A stretch of DNA of 64,000 nucleotides from Clostridia bacterium (GCA_017530275.1 JAFXMP010000122.1:1-64000); one strand, 5' to 3'. Counted from the first letter of the stretch, positions 8,457-17,850 are shown. Made by a program: numbers and translations. The notes: generated from the sequence alone by a model not told the origin.

Positions 8457-9569
8457 ATGAACAGACTGATTTTGCTGGAAGGTCTTCCGGGAACGGGGAA
8501 AACGACAAATTCATACAAGCTTTTTGAACAGCTGGTCAGGAACGGGCGGGACGTCCGCTGGCTGCACGAGGTTTCGCAGCCGCATCCCACGCTGTTCTTT
8601 TCCGAGTCCTGTTTTACAAAAGAGGAATACCGCCTTTTCGCGGAAGAATACCCGCAAGCCGCCGGAATACTGGAAAGCATCGCAGAAGTCAGGGCGTCCA
8701 CCGTGGGAATCGATTATCTGACCGCGTCGAGAAAGATACCCGGGCAGGAAGAAGCGGCCTGGTATCAGGCGCTTCTGCAATACGATGCCATGGATTTTCC
8801 GCTGGAACGCTATGAACCGGCGGCGCTTGAAAAATGGGAAGCCTTCGTGAACGCCGCATTGCAGAATGAAGAAATTTATATATTGGACAGCAGTATTTTC
8901 CAGTATCAGATTTTTACGTATCTGCTGAACGGGGCGGAATATCCGAGACTGGCTGGTTTTGTTCACGGCGTCATGAAGCTGCTCAAACCCCTGCGGCCCG
9001 CCCTGATTTATCTGTACCGGGAAAAAACGGAGGATTCCATCGCGTTTATGGAAAAGCAGCGCGGAATCAGGGACCTGGAATCCACCTGGGAGCGGGATAG
9101 AGAGAGGCCTTACTATCGAAACAAACAGCGGGACGTGACGGCATTTTTCGATTTTCTCAAGGATTATGCGGACTGCGCTTCCAGGCTTTTTGACGAATCG
9201 GAATGTGAGAAACTGAAAATTGAGATCACAGCGCAGGCGTGGGATATTTACGAGGCGGAAATGCTTCGCTTCCTGCACATAGCGCATCAGGACGCGCCCG
9301 CATACAAAGCCAAGAATGGGACGTATGTGCAGGCTGCGCTCGGCGTTTCTTTCTCCATCAAGGACGGTATCCTGACGGACCCGGAAGGGATGCGCCGGAG
9401 GCTTTCACCCAAATCACCCACGGAATTCTTTATCGAAGGCTTACCCGAGACCTTATGTTTTTGCGGCGATGATTCCGTGACGCTTTGCGGACAGCAGATC
9501 ATTCCGCAATGGTCGGAAACGGGATGGGTCTATATAAGAAAAAAGGAGCAGAATGGAGAAGAACGATGA
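8457..9569 (+). CDS. P-loop NTPase, nucleotide-kinase-like, function unknown
   Basis: 370 residues starting MNRLILLEGLPGTGKTT, with a Walker A motif at about residues 8-17. The layout resembles thymidylate-kinase or AAA_33-type P-loop phosphotransferases, including LLKPLRPALIYLYRE, a typical strand before the LID region. The C-terminal 80 residues form an unrecognised domain. I use ATG 8457, since in-frame upstream codons overlap the previous gene; the ribosome site is weak and translation may be coupled. It overlaps the S51 peptidase by four bases (ATGA), so the two are co-translated. Substrate unknown. Confidence 0.65.
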   Translation: MNRLILLEGLPGTGKTTNSYKLFEQLVRNGRDVRWLHEVSQPHPTLFFSESCFTKEEYRLFAEEYPQAAGILESIAEVRASTVGIDYLTASRKIPGQEEAAWYQALLQYDAMDFPLERYEPAALEKWEAFVNAALQNEEIYILDSSIFQYQIFTYLLNGAEYPRLAGFVHGVMKLLKPLRPALIYLYREKTEDSIAFMEKQRGIRDLESTWERDRERPYYRNKQRDVTAFFDFLKDYADCASRLFDESECEKLKIEITAQAWDIYEAEMLRFLHIAHQDAPAYKAKNGTYVQAALGVSFSIKDGILTDPEGMRRRLSPKSPTEFFIEGLPETLCFCGDDSVTLCGQQIIPQWSETGWVYIRKKEQNGEER

Positions 9570-10228
9570 ACGCGAGCTTGTTGGGACTGTTCAGCGGCTT
9601 CCCGACGCATCATTTTACCGATGAAATCGCCCAGGTGCTTCGGGAAAACCTGTTCCAGCGGGAAAACCTGGTTTTTATCAGCGCGTGGCCCGAGGATTAC
9701 GTGCGGAATGACGATGACAGCGGCGGGATGCATGAGATGTTCGCGGAGCGCGGCATGGCCTTTGCCCGGCGCCAAGTGATCGACCGGCGAACAAGCGCCG
9801 CTGACGCGGTGCAGCTGGTGCGGGAAGCGGACTGTATCTTCCTGATGGGCGGAGATGCAACCATGCAGATGGCACTGATCCGCGATCTCGGGCTTGTTCC
9901 GGAGCTTCTATCCAGCCGCGCCGTGATCCTCGGCGTCAGCGCGGGTTCCATGAACATGGGGCGATCCGTCGCTGACGTTTGGGAGTCGAAGGCGCTGTAT
10001 GAAGGGATCGGCTTGACAGGCATCACGGTGAAAGGGCATTATGCCGGGGACGCATGGTTTATTCCGGCATTGAAAGAATTCTCCATGGTTCGTCCAGTGA
10101 TTGCCATGGAGGATGAGAGCGCCATCTTTATTAAAGCCGGCGCAGTTTGGAGCCTCGGAAAGATCCGCAGAATTGACAGGGGCGAAACCGCTACGCTCAC
10201 AGACGATATGCTGAAAAACACACTGTGA
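9566..10228 (+). CDS. Peptidase S51 family (dipeptidase E-like)
   Basis: 220 residues. The nucleophile motif LGVSAGSMNM places the likely catalytic Ser at residue 125, and IFLMGGDATMQ is the conserved strand before it, as in PepE/cyanophycinase-like serine peptidases. The family cleaves short Asp-containing peptides or releases terminal residues. It is cytosolic. The ATG overlaps the stop of the P-loop gene (ATGA). A longer in-frame reading back to 9485 lies inside that gene and has no support. Confidence 0.85.
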   Translation: MNASLLGLFSGFPTHHFTDEIAQVLRENLFQRENLVFISAWPEDYVRNDDDSGGMHEMFAERGMAFARRQVIDRRTSAADAVQLVREADCIFLMGGDATMQMALIRDLGLVPELLSSRAVILGVSAGSMNMGRSVADVWESKALYEGIGLTGITVKGHYAGDAWFIPALKEFSMVRPVIAMEDESAIFIKAGAVWSLGKIRRIDRGETATLTDDMLKNTL

Positions 10229-10252
10229 TATAAACTGCGTGGAGAATGAACA

Positions 10253-10921
10253 ATGATAAAGCTTGAAAAAATGGATGATTTTTTCGCCGCCCGGATCGAT
10301 GGCTATGACGAGCATATGAAACGCGATATTGAAGGCGCTTCCGGCTTCTATGCCTATACCGCTTCATTGCTGCCGTCGGTACCGGGCAGCCGGGTACTGG
10401 ATCTCGGCTGCGGCACGGGCCTTGAGCTGGAGGAATACTTTGCGCTGAACCCCGACGCGGCCGTCACGGGTATCGATCTGTCCGAAGCCATGCTGCATGC
10501 GCTGAAAGCCAAGTTTCCGGAAAAGAACCTGACGCTGATACGGGCCTCCTATTTTGACGTACCGTTTGGAAACAGCTTGTTCGATGCCGCCGTGACCGTG
10601 GAATCGCTGCATCATTTTCCCGCGGAAATGAAGGCGTCGCTGTATGAAAAGCTGCATACGGCATTGGCAGAAAGCGGCGTTTTCGTTCTGACGGATTATT
10701 TTGCGGAATCGGAAGCATTGGAGAAAGAATACTTTCAAAACCTTGCAGCGCTGAAAAAAGAGCAGGGGCTTTCGGATGATGCGTTCTACCATTATGATAC
10801 GCCGCTGACGGTTGAGCATGAGATGGACATCCTGCGCCGGTCGGGTTTCCGGGATGTGCGGATCATGAAGCAGTGGAGCGAAAGCACTTATACGGTCCTT
10901 GCAAGCAATATGTGCATATAA
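10253..10921 (+). CDS. Class I SAM-dependent methyltransferase
   Basis: 222 residues. Motif I VLDLGCGTGLELEE (near residue 45) binds S-adenosylmethionine, TGIDLSEAML follows as the acidic loop, and FDAAVTVESLHHF is motif IV. This is the generic Methyltransf_11/25 type. The acceptor (small molecule or nucleotide) cannot be told. GTGGAGA lies upstream of the ATG. It belongs to the tight enzyme run and is followed 10 bases later by a deaminase. Confidence 0.88.
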   Translation: MIKLEKMDDFFAARIDGYDEHMKRDIEGASGFYAYTASLLPSVPGSRVLDLGCGTGLELEEYFALNPDAAVTGIDLSEAMLHALKAKFPEKNLTLIRASYFDVPFGNSLFDAAVTVESLHHFPAEMKASLYEKLHTALAESGVFVLTDYFAESEALEKEYFQNLAALKKEQGLSDDAFYHYDTPLTVEHEMDILRRSGFRDVRIMKQWSESTYTVLASNMCI

Positions 10922-10931
10922 GGAAACGGCT

Positions 10932-11450
10932 ATGGAAAACGATCATGAGAAATATATGAAAAGATGCTATGAACTGGCCATCAGCGCTGGAAAAAAGGGC
11001 CATGATACCTTTGGCGCGGTCCTGGCGCATAACGGAGAAATCTTGGAGGAAGCGGAAAACACGGATGATGATGCCCACCGGATTTTCGGGCATGCGGAGT
11101 TCAATCTGGTGCACAAATGCGCCCACAAGTATTCCGATGAAATCCTGGAAAACGCCGTTGTATATACCAGTTGCGCACCCTGCGAACGGTGCCTTGCGGC
11201 CATCGCGTCCCTTGGCGTGCGTCAAATCGTGTGCGGCGTTTCCTATCGCGCGTTTTGCAGGCTGCTGCCCTTTGACTACCAAGCGGTGGATCGTGAAGGG
11301 CTGCTCAGGCGGCTGGGCATTCACATGACGCTCAAGGAATCGGTGCTCGAAGAGGAAGGCATGCACGTGTTTGAATGGTGGGGCGGAGAATACCGCCCGC
11401 TGGAGGAACTCATCGCTGAAATGGACGAAGTCAAAAAGAAGCAGAAATAA
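10932..11450 (+). CDS. Nucleoside/cytidine deaminase-like zinc enzyme
   Basis: 172 residues of the CDA fold. His54-Ala-Glu56 (HAE) and CAPCERC with Cys84 and Cys87 supply the three zinc ligands and the catalytic Glu. The SCAPCERC form is closest to guanine deaminase/tRNA adenosine deaminase-like proteins rather than to blasticidin deaminases. Substrate is uncertain. Start ATG 10932 after AAGGAAA. Confidence 0.82.
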   Translation: MENDHEKYMKRCYELAISAGKKGHDTFGAVLAHNGEILEEAENTDDDAHRIFGHAEFNLVHKCAHKYSDEILENAVVYTSCAPCERCLAAIASLGVRQIVCGVSYRAFCRLLPFDYQAVDREGLLRRLGIHMTLKESVLEEEGMHVFEWWGGEYRPLEELIAEMDEVKKKQK

Positions 11451-11492
11451 GAGACGCTATCACCGTTCTATGTTCAAAGGGAGGGATCGCGA

Positions 11493-12488
11493 ATGAACAG
11501 CATTCTTGAACAGGCGAAAACCCTGTATGCTCTGGAAGGCAGTACCCTCATGCCAACGGAAGGGCACGAGGGCGGGAGAAATCATATCTTTATCGTCAGC
11601 CGAAACGGTGAAAACAAGTACGTTCTCCGCGTCTCTGCTCTCGGCGACAGACAAGAAGAGGAATATCTTGCCGAAGCAGCGTTTGTCCATTACCTTGCGC
11701 AAAACGGCGCTCCCGTTGCGGATGTGATTCCGTCCATTCACGGGAAATTGGTGGAGCATTTGGAGGCAGAGAGCAAAACGGCGTATATCAGCCTGTTCGC
11801 CTATGCAAAGGGAATGCTGATTTCCGATAACGGCTACCGCTATCGGGAAGGGGCCTCGCTGGAGGAATACTTTTATAACATCGGAAAAGCTCTTGGCGCG
11901 ATCCACAGGCTGTCCAAGGAATATACACCCATTCATCGGCGTCCGGATTACTTCGACAAGTACAATATGACGTACTTGGACCGCCTGATCCCGGAAGATT
12001 TTGGCGAACTGAAAAAGGCCATTGCGAAACGTTTGGAGGCGTTCCATGCATTGCCAAAGGAAAAAAGCGGCTATGGCCTCGTTCATTTCGATTTCAGCGA
12101 CGGCAACTATCATATCGACATGGGTACAGGCGCTGTAACGGTATTCGATTTTGATAACTGCATGAACTGCTGGTATATGTTCGATCTTGCTAATCTCTGG
12201 CTCCATAACGAAGGCTGGACGCGGTGGGAAACCGACCCGGGCAGGCGATTTGATTTGATGCAGCAATGCTTCGATATTATCCTGCAGGGGTACGGAACGG
12301 AAACGAGAGTATCCGAAGAAATGCTGGAAAAGCTGCCGCTGTTCATTGACATGGTGCTGATCGAAAACATCGTGGATGAACTGGAATGCTGCGTCCGGGA
12401 AAATGAGGAACTGGATTACGAAGATATTGAGGATGCGGCGGAATGTCTGATCCATGAGATTCCCTATGCGGGGATCGGACAGGAATGA
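11493..12488 (+). CDS. Aminoglycoside phosphotransferase (APH)-family kinase
   Basis: 331 residues with the APH/choline-kinase fold. HFDFSDGNYHI near residues 195-205 is the catalytic HxDxxxxN loop, and VFDFDNCMNCWYMFDLA carries the metal-binding Asp. These proteins phosphorylate sugars, choline, homoserine or drugs; resistance cannot be assumed. Start ATG after GGGAGGGATCGCG. It is the last intact gene of the run and is followed directly by a GNAT pseudogene. Confidence 0.82.
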   Translation: MNSILEQAKTLYALEGSTLMPTEGHEGGRNHIFIVSRNGENKYVLRVSALGDRQEEEYLAEAAFVHYLAQNGAPVADVIPSIHGKLVEHLEAESKTAYISLFAYAKGMLISDNGYRYREGASLEEYFYNIGKALGAIHRLSKEYTPIHRRPDYFDKYNMTYLDRLIPEDFGELKKAIAKRLEAFHALPKEKSGYGLVHFDFSDGNYHIDMGTGAVTVFDFDNCMNCWYMFDLANLWLHNEGWTRWETDPGRRFDLMQQCFDIILQGYGTETRVSEEMLEKLPLFIDMVLIENIVDELECCVRENEELDYEDIEDAAECLIHEIPYAGIGQE

Positions 12489-12518
12489 ATACGTTGGGAA
12501 ACAGAAAGGCGGATTAGG

Positions 12519-12743
12519 ATTACATATCAGAAACTCACAGACAAACAACTGGATGCCTTCGGCCAATTGCGTATCCGGCAGCTCGGGGAAGAAGGCGCGA
12601 AGGGATTACTCAGACGCGTTGTGGACGAGGCAAGAGCGTATGGCTGTGGAACAGTAAAGATCACAGCATCGGATATGGGCGTTCTGCTGCATACAAATTT
12701 TGGATTTGTGAAAAACGGGAGCTTTATGCAGTATAGGCTGTAG
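12519..12743 (+). pseudogene. GNAT acetyltransferase pseudogene with internal deletion
   Basis: The frame from 12519 reads ITYQKLTDKQLDAFGQLRIR, a typical GNAT start, then QLGEEGA, then jumps straight to KGLLRRVVDEARAYGC and ends in GVLLHTNFGFVKNGSF-MQYRL. The central part, including the acetyl-CoA loop RxxGxG/A, is missing while the frame is kept. The expected start codon position reads AGG (12516-12518), with AAAGGCGG upstream where a ribosome site would be. It is thus dead by deletion and probably by start loss. Confidence 0.78.
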
Positions 12744-12828
12744 GAAGCATATGAAATCATCTGCCAGAAACCAGCCTCGCAAACGTTTGAGACTCATGCA
12801 GTTTCTGTGTTTTCTGCATTGTTCAGCA

Positions 12829-12857
12829 TTGACAGAAAACAACGAAAGTGCGATAAT
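12829..12857 (+). promoter_or_regulatory. Promoter for the HD-GYP sensor gene
   Basis: TTGACA (12829-12834) and GATAAT (12852-12857) with a 17-base spacer lie 63 bases before the ATG at 12920. A strong vegetative-type promoter. Confidence 0.75.
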
Positions 12858-12919
12858 ATTTCATGGAAAACTTGGTTATGACCTTTAGCGAAAGCAGAGA
12901 AATTGTGAAGGGATACGCC

Positions 12920-15900
12920 ATGAAAAAAAGACTTTTTGGCTATGTTTTGATCCTTCTTCTTATGTTCCTTATTGATCCGGCTCTTGGAGAGGAGAACGCC
13001 ATGAATGCGTCCGGCGTGCCGAATCTGCCTCTGAGCGTGGATCCAACCGGGCGGTCGGAAGGCTTTTCGGCAATCCTGTACAATAATCCCAACGGACTGC
13101 CGACCTCCGAGGCAAACGCGATCACGGAAACCAGTGAAGGCTTTATCTGGATCGGCAGCTACGCGGGTTTGATCCGCTATGACGGGAACACCTTTGAGCG
13201 TTTTGATTCCACAACAGGCATCGCTAACGTCCGGTGCCTGTTTGTGGACAGCAAAGATCGCCTATGGATCGGCACAAACGATTCCGGCGTGTTCCTCATG
13301 ACCAAAGGAGTGCTTCAGCAGTGGGATCAAGCGGAAGGACTGAAATCGTCCAGCGTCCGCTCCATCTCGGAAGACTCAGATGGAACGATCTATGTGGGCA
13401 GCACAGCCGGGATCGCGATCATCGATGCTGATTTGGCGCTGACCAACCTATCGGATGAACGGATCGACGCGCTGACGGTCAAGGACATGCGGCAGGGAAA
13501 CGGCGGGGTGGTTTACGGGCTTACATCAGCCGGGGATATTTTTACCCTGAAAAACGGCAAGATGACCGCTTTCTTTAGGAATGAGGACGCAGCCGTTAGG
13601 GGCTTCACCTCCATTCTGCCTGACCCGGTCCATCCGGATCATCTATACCTGGGAACAGACAGCGGAAGGATATGGTACGGCACCTTAGAAGAAAGCTTTT
13701 CCCCGGAAGAAGAGCTGGATATCGCGCCGCTTTCCGACGCTGAAAGCATGGAATATATAGACGGCCAGATATGGATCTGCGCCAGAGACGGAATTGGGAA
13801 TCTGGACGAAGAAGGATTTCATTTGCTTGAGAATCTCCCCATGAACAATTCCGTCGGTCATGTGATGACGGATTATGAGGGCAACCTCTGGTTCACCTCC
13901 ACCCGGCAGGGCGTGATGAAGATCGTTCCGAATCAGTTCTCCGACATTTTTGAGCGATACGGCCTTCCATACGAAGTGGTCAATTCTACCTGTATGTACG
14001 GCGGACAGTTGTTTATTGCGACGGATACCGGCCTGACCGTCGTGGATGAGAACGGGAAAAAGCTGGACAGCCTCCCGTTGGCAAGGGCGGTGACAGCCTC
14101 CGGAAAGGAACTGGAGACCACCGATCTGCTGAAATACCTTGACGGCGTAAGGATCAGCTCCGTGATCCGGGACAGTAAGGGACGGGTTTGGATCGCCACC
14201 TGGCGCAGGCATGGCCTGCTCCGCTATGATCAGGGGGAAATGATTGCCTTCACCCCGGAAGACGGCCTCTTTTCAGACCGGATCCGCACCGTCTCTGAAT
14301 GTGAGGACGGAAAGATTCTGGTCGCCAATACCGGCGGCGTGAGCATCATAGAGGATGAACGGGTCATTGGCTGCTACGGGGAGAACGACGGAATCGCGAT
14401 TGCGGAGATATTGACTGTCGTGGAGGGCTTCAACCATGATCTGATTCTCGGTTCTGACGGGGGCGGAATTTATGTCGTCAATTCTGACGGGACCCAGACG
14501 ATCGGAAAGAAAGACGGGCTGAATTCCGAGGTCATCCTGCGCATCAAGCGCGGGGTCAGTCATGAGATCTATTGGATCGTTACCAGCAATTCCTTGGCTT
14601 ATATGACACCGGATTATCAGGTGACGACGATCAAGCGCTTCCCGTATCCGAACAATTATGACCTGTATGAAAACAGCAAGGGAGATATTTGGGTGCTGGC
14701 CAGCAATGGCATTTATGTGGCCCAAGCGGAAGAACTGCTGGCGAACGGAGCGGTTGAACCGGTGTTTTACGGCATCCCAAACGGCTTGCCCTATAACGCC
14801 ACGGCCAATTCTTTCAGCGAACAGACAGAGGAAGGCGATCTGTATATAGCCAGTTCCTCCGGCGTGGTCAAGGTCAATATCGAAGCGTCGTTTGAGGATG
14901 TGAATGATCTGAAAGTGGCGATTCCTTTTGTGGACGTGGACGGGTCAAGGCTCTATCCCGACGAAACAGGCGCCTTTGTGATTCCATCGGACGTGCGAAA
15001 GCTGACGGTCTTTAGCTTTGTTTATAACTATTCCCCTACGAATCCCCAGGTGTCCTATCATCTGGAGGGCTTTGATCGTACAGTTACTACAGTGAATCGC
15101 AGCGAGCTGATGCCTGTAGACTATACGAACCTGCGCGGAGACGATTACCGCTTTGTGATCCAGCTCAAGGATTCCATGGGCCGGGGAGATAGGGAATTGT
15201 CCGTTCTGATCCGAAAGGAAAAGGCGTTCTATGAACAAATGTGGTTCATGATTCTCGCCGCGCTGGCGGTTATCGCGTTAATCGCGTTGGCGTCCAGGCT
15301 GTATACGCAAAAAAAGATGCGTGCGCTTGAAAAAAGGAATCGTGAAACGATGGCCCTCGTCCGGGAGATCACCAAGGCATTCGCAAAGATCATCGATATG
15401 AAGGATAAATACACGAACGGCCATTCAACACGGGTAGCGGAGTACACCTCTATGCTGGCAAAAGAACTGGGATACGATGACGATACGGTGGACAAGTATT
15501 ACCAGATCGCGCTGCTGCATGATATCGGCAAAATCGGTATTCCCCCGGAGGTTTTGAACAAGCCCGGCAAACTGACGGATAATGAGTATCATACCATTCA
15601 GTCCCACGCTTTCCAAGGCTATGACGCGCTGAAGGCAATCAACATCTTGCCGGAGCTGGCGGTCGGCGCGCAGGCGCATCATGAACGCCCGGACGGCAAA
15701 GGGTATCCAAATCATCTGAAAGGAGATCAAATCCCCCGGGTCGCGCAGATCATCGCTGTGGCGGACTGCTTTGACGCCATGTATTCAAACCGTCCTTACA
15801 GGGACCGGATGAACTTTGATAAAGTCGTTTCCATTATTCAGGAAGTATCCGGAACGCAACTGGCAAGCGACGTGGTGGACGCGTTCATGCGGCTGGTGGC

Positions 15901-16018
15901 CAAGGGCAAGTTCCGGGCTCCGGATGACCATGGGGGCGGAACAATGGAAAACATCGATAATATTCATAAAGCGCAGAACGAAGAAGCAAAAGATGAGACA
16001 GACGATCATAAAGAATAA
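12920..16018 (+). CDS. Membrane HD-GYP phosphodiesterase with beta-propeller sensor ectodomain
   Basis: 1032 residues. After a signal peptide (MKKRLFGYVLILLLMFL), residues about 45-690 form two-component-regulator propeller repeats (IWIGSYAGLIRYDGNTFERF, LWIGTNDSGVF and others), then a Y_Y_Y-type Ig domain (about 694-760), a membrane helix near 774-795, a short coiled linker, and an HD-GYP domain. LLHDIGKIGIP near 864 and HHERPDGKGYP near 920 are both complete, so c-di-GMP hydrolysis is expected. The propeller would sense a ligand outside, often glycans. Start 12920 has GAAGGGAT upstream; the longer frame from 12863 would bury the signal peptide. Confidence 0.88.
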   Translation: MKKRLFGYVLILLLMFLIDPALGEENAMNASGVPNLPLSVDPTGRSEGFSAILYNNPNGLPTSEANAITETSEGFIWIGSYAGLIRYDGNTFERFDSTTGIANVRCLFVDSKDRLWIGTNDSGVFLMTKGVLQQWDQAEGLKSSSVRSISEDSDGTIYVGSTAGIAIIDADLALTNLSDERIDALTVKDMRQGNGGVVYGLTSAGDIFTLKNGKMTAFFRNEDAAVRGFTSILPDPVHPDHLYLGTDSGRIWYGTLEESFSPEEELDIAPLSDAESMEYIDGQIWICARDGIGNLDEEGFHLLENLPMNNSVGHVMTDYEGNLWFTSTRQGVMKIVPNQFSDIFERYGLPYEVVNSTCMYGGQLFIATDTGLTVVDENGKKLDSLPLARAVTASGKELETTDLLKYLDGVRISSVIRDSKGRVWIATWRRHGLLRYDQGEMIAFTPEDGLFSDRIRTVSECEDGKILVANTGGVSIIEDERVIGCYGENDGIAIAEILTVVEGFNHDLILGSDGGGIYVVNSDGTQTIGKKDGLNSEVILRIKRGVSHEIYWIVTSNSLAYMTPDYQVTTIKRFPYPNNYDLYENSKGDIWVLASNGIYVAQAEELLANGAVEPVFYGIPNGLPYNATANSFSEQTEEGDLYIASSSGVVKVNIEASFEDVNDLKVAIPFVDVDGSRLYPDETGAFVIPSDVRKLTVFSFVYNYSPTNPQVSYHLEGFDRTVTTVNRSELMPVDYTNLRGDDYRFVIQLKDSMGRGDRELSVLIRKEKAFYEQMWFMILAALAVIALIALASRLYTQKKMRALEKRNRETMALVREITKAFAKIIDMKDKYTNGHSTRVAEYTSMLAKELGYDDDTVDKYYQIALLHDIGKIGIPPEVLNKPGKLTDNEYHTIQSHAFQGYDALKAINILPELAVGAQAHHERPDGKGYPNHLKGDQIPRVAQIIAVADCFDAMYSNRPYRDRMNFDKVVSIIQEVSGTQLASDVVDAFMRLVAKGKFRAPDDHGGGTMENIDNIHKAQNEEAKDETDDHKE

Positions 16019-16082
16019 ATGAAAGACGCCGGGAAATACCGGCTCTGCCGTGCTGCTGATCAAAAAATGCGCTTTGTGCGGA

Positions 16083-16126
16083 GAAGACGGGGGATGGTTC
16101 AGAATTCAGAACCATCCCCCGTCTTC
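16083..16126. terminator. Bidirectional terminator between convergent genes
   Basis: A perfect 18-bp stem, 16083-16100 against 16109-16126, with an 8-base loop, lies between the stops of the HD-GYP gene and the amt gene. Short T/A stretches flank it on both sides, so it can serve both transcripts. Confidence 0.8.
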
Positions 16127-16143
16127 TTGGTATTTCAGATTTT

Positions 16144-17850
16144 TTATTCGTCTGACTGCAAAGCGTCGTAGCCTTCTTCGCCGGTACGCACGCGCACCAC
16201 GTTTTCCACATCCTGCACAAAGATCTTGCCATCGCCGATGTGGCCGGTGTGGAGCACGCTGCGGGCGGTGTCGATCACCGTGCGCACGGGCACCTTGCTG
16301 ACCACGATATCCACCTGCACTTTGGGCAGCAGCGTCACTTCCACGGGTGTGCCGCGGTAATATTCGGGCTTGCCCTTCTGCAGGCCGTAGCCCATGACGT
16401 TGGTGACGGTCATGCCGGTGATGCCGATCTTGTTCATGGCGGTCTTGAGACTCTCTAAGCTGGCCGGACGGCAGATGATCTGCACGCGGGTGTAAACCGG
16501 TTCGTCGGGAGCCTTCTCCTTGGCTTTGCGGGGAGCAGCTTCCGCAACGGGCGCTTCGGCGGGCACAGGAATCGCTTCCGTTTCGGTCAGGCTGCCGTCC
16601 GGCGTGATGGCGAATCCTGCGTAAGCGGTGGGCAGGCCGTGTTCGGAGCGGTCCAGGCCCATGATTTCGTCGGCGGCGCCGGCGCGCAGGCCGATGGTCT
16701 TTTTAATCAGGACGAAAACCACGGTGATCACTACGGCTGTCCAGGTGATGGTGGAAAGCACGCCCAAGCACTGGACGCCCAGGAACTTGAACCCGCCGCC
16801 GTAAAATACACCCTTGTCGGTGGAAACGCCGGTGGCGAAGAAGCCGGTTAGAATGGTGCCCAGCGCGCCGCACACGCCGTGTACGGAAATCGCGCCCACC
16901 GGGTCGTCGATCTTGATGACCTTATCAAAGAGCTCCACGCTCAGCACCACGGCAAAGCCGCAAACCAGGCCGATCAAGGCGGCTCCGAAGGGGTTCACCG
17001 CGTCGCAGCCCGCCGTGATGGCAACCAGGCCCGCCAGGGCGGCGTTAAACGTCATGGATACGTCGGGCTTGCCGTAGCGGGCCCAGGTGAACAGCATGGT
17101 CGCCAGGGTGGCTACGGCGGCGGCCAGGTTGGTGTTGAAGAACACCAGTCCGGCGGATTCGATCAGACTGTCGCTGTCCATGCCCACGGTGGAAGCGCCG
17201 TTAAAGCCGAACCAGCAGAACCACAGGATGAACACGCCCAAAGCGGCGATGGACAGGTTATGGCCCAGGATAGCCTTGGGCTTTCCGTCCTTCCCATACT
17301 TGCCAACGCGGGGACCCAGCATTTTTGCCCCGATCAGGGCGCACACGCCGCCCACCATATGCACGGCCGTGGAACCGGCGAAATCATGGAAGCCCATTTC
17401 GGCCAGCCACCCGCCGCCCCAGATCCAGTGACCGGATACCGGATAAATGAACAGGGAAATGGCGGCGGAATAAATGCAGTAGGCCGAAAACTTGGTGCGC
17501 TCCGCCATGGCGCCGGACACGATGGTGGCGGAGGTGGCGCAGAAAACCGTCTGGAAAATGGCGTAGGCCCACAGGGGCACCCCGGCGGGGAGCACATGGC
17601 TGTAATCCTTCATGATGAAGGGGTCGATCCAGCCGAACAGGGCCGTGCCCGCGCCGAACATGATACCGTAGCCGAACAGCCAGTACAGCGGCGTGCCGAT
17701 ACAGAAATCCATCAGGTTTTTCATCAAAATGTTGCCAGTGTTCTTGGCTCGGGTAAAGCCAGCCTCGCACATGGCAAAGCCTGCCTGCATAAAAAACACT
17801 AAGGCAGCGCCTAACAGGACCCAGATCGTGTTCGCGGGAGAGTACGTCAT
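16144..17850 (-). CDS. amt: Ammonium transporter fused to a PII signalling domain
   Basis: 568 residues. Residues about 1-420 are an Amt/Rh channel for ammonium uptake (MQAGFAMCEAGFTRAKNT at the start, FHDFAGSTAVHMVGG with the pore histidine region, FGFNGAS). A linker rich in Ala/Pro/Glu leads to a PII (GlnB/GlnK) domain from about 448 with KIGDGKIF-like HIGDGKIFVQDVENVVRVRTGEE. In the T-loop KPEYYRGTPVEV a Val replaces the uridylylated Tyr51 of GlnB. A fused regulator would plug its own channel in response to ATP/ADP/2-oxoglutarate. Start ATG 17850; the frame extending further upstream reads through the leader hairpin. Confidence 0.93.
   Translation of the reverse strand: MTYSPANTIWVLLGAALVFFMQAGFAMCEAGFTRAKNTGNILMKNLMDFCIGTPLYWLFGYGIMFGAGTALFGWIDPFIMKDYSHVLPAGVPLWAYAIFQTVFCATSATIVSGAMAERTKFSAYCIYSAAISLFIYPVSGHWIWGGGWLAEMGFHDFAGSTAVHMVGGVCALIGAKMLGPRVGKYGKDGKPKAILGHNLSIAALGVFILWFCWFGFNGASTVGMDSDSLIESAGLVFFNTNLAAAVATLATMLFTWARYGKPDVSMTFNAALAGLVAITAGCDAVNPFGAALIGLVCGFAVVLSVELFDKVIKIDDPVGAISVHGVCGALGTILTGFFATGVSTDKGVFYGGGFKFLGVQCLGVLSTITWTAVVITVVFVLIKKTIGLRAGAADEIMGLDRSEHGLPTAYAGFAITPDGSLTETEAIPVPAEAPVAEAAPRKAKEKAPDEPVYTRVQIICRPASLESLKTAMNKIGITGMTVTNVMGYGLQKGKPEYYRGTPVEVTLLPKVQVDIVVSKVPVRTVIDTARSVLHTGHIGDGKIFVQDVENVVRVRTGEEGYDALQSDE

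Noticed and set aside
11493..12488. Antibiotic resistance gene (APH)
   Set aside because: The fold is clear but also occurs in choline, homoserine and sugar kinases; resistance cannot be claimed.
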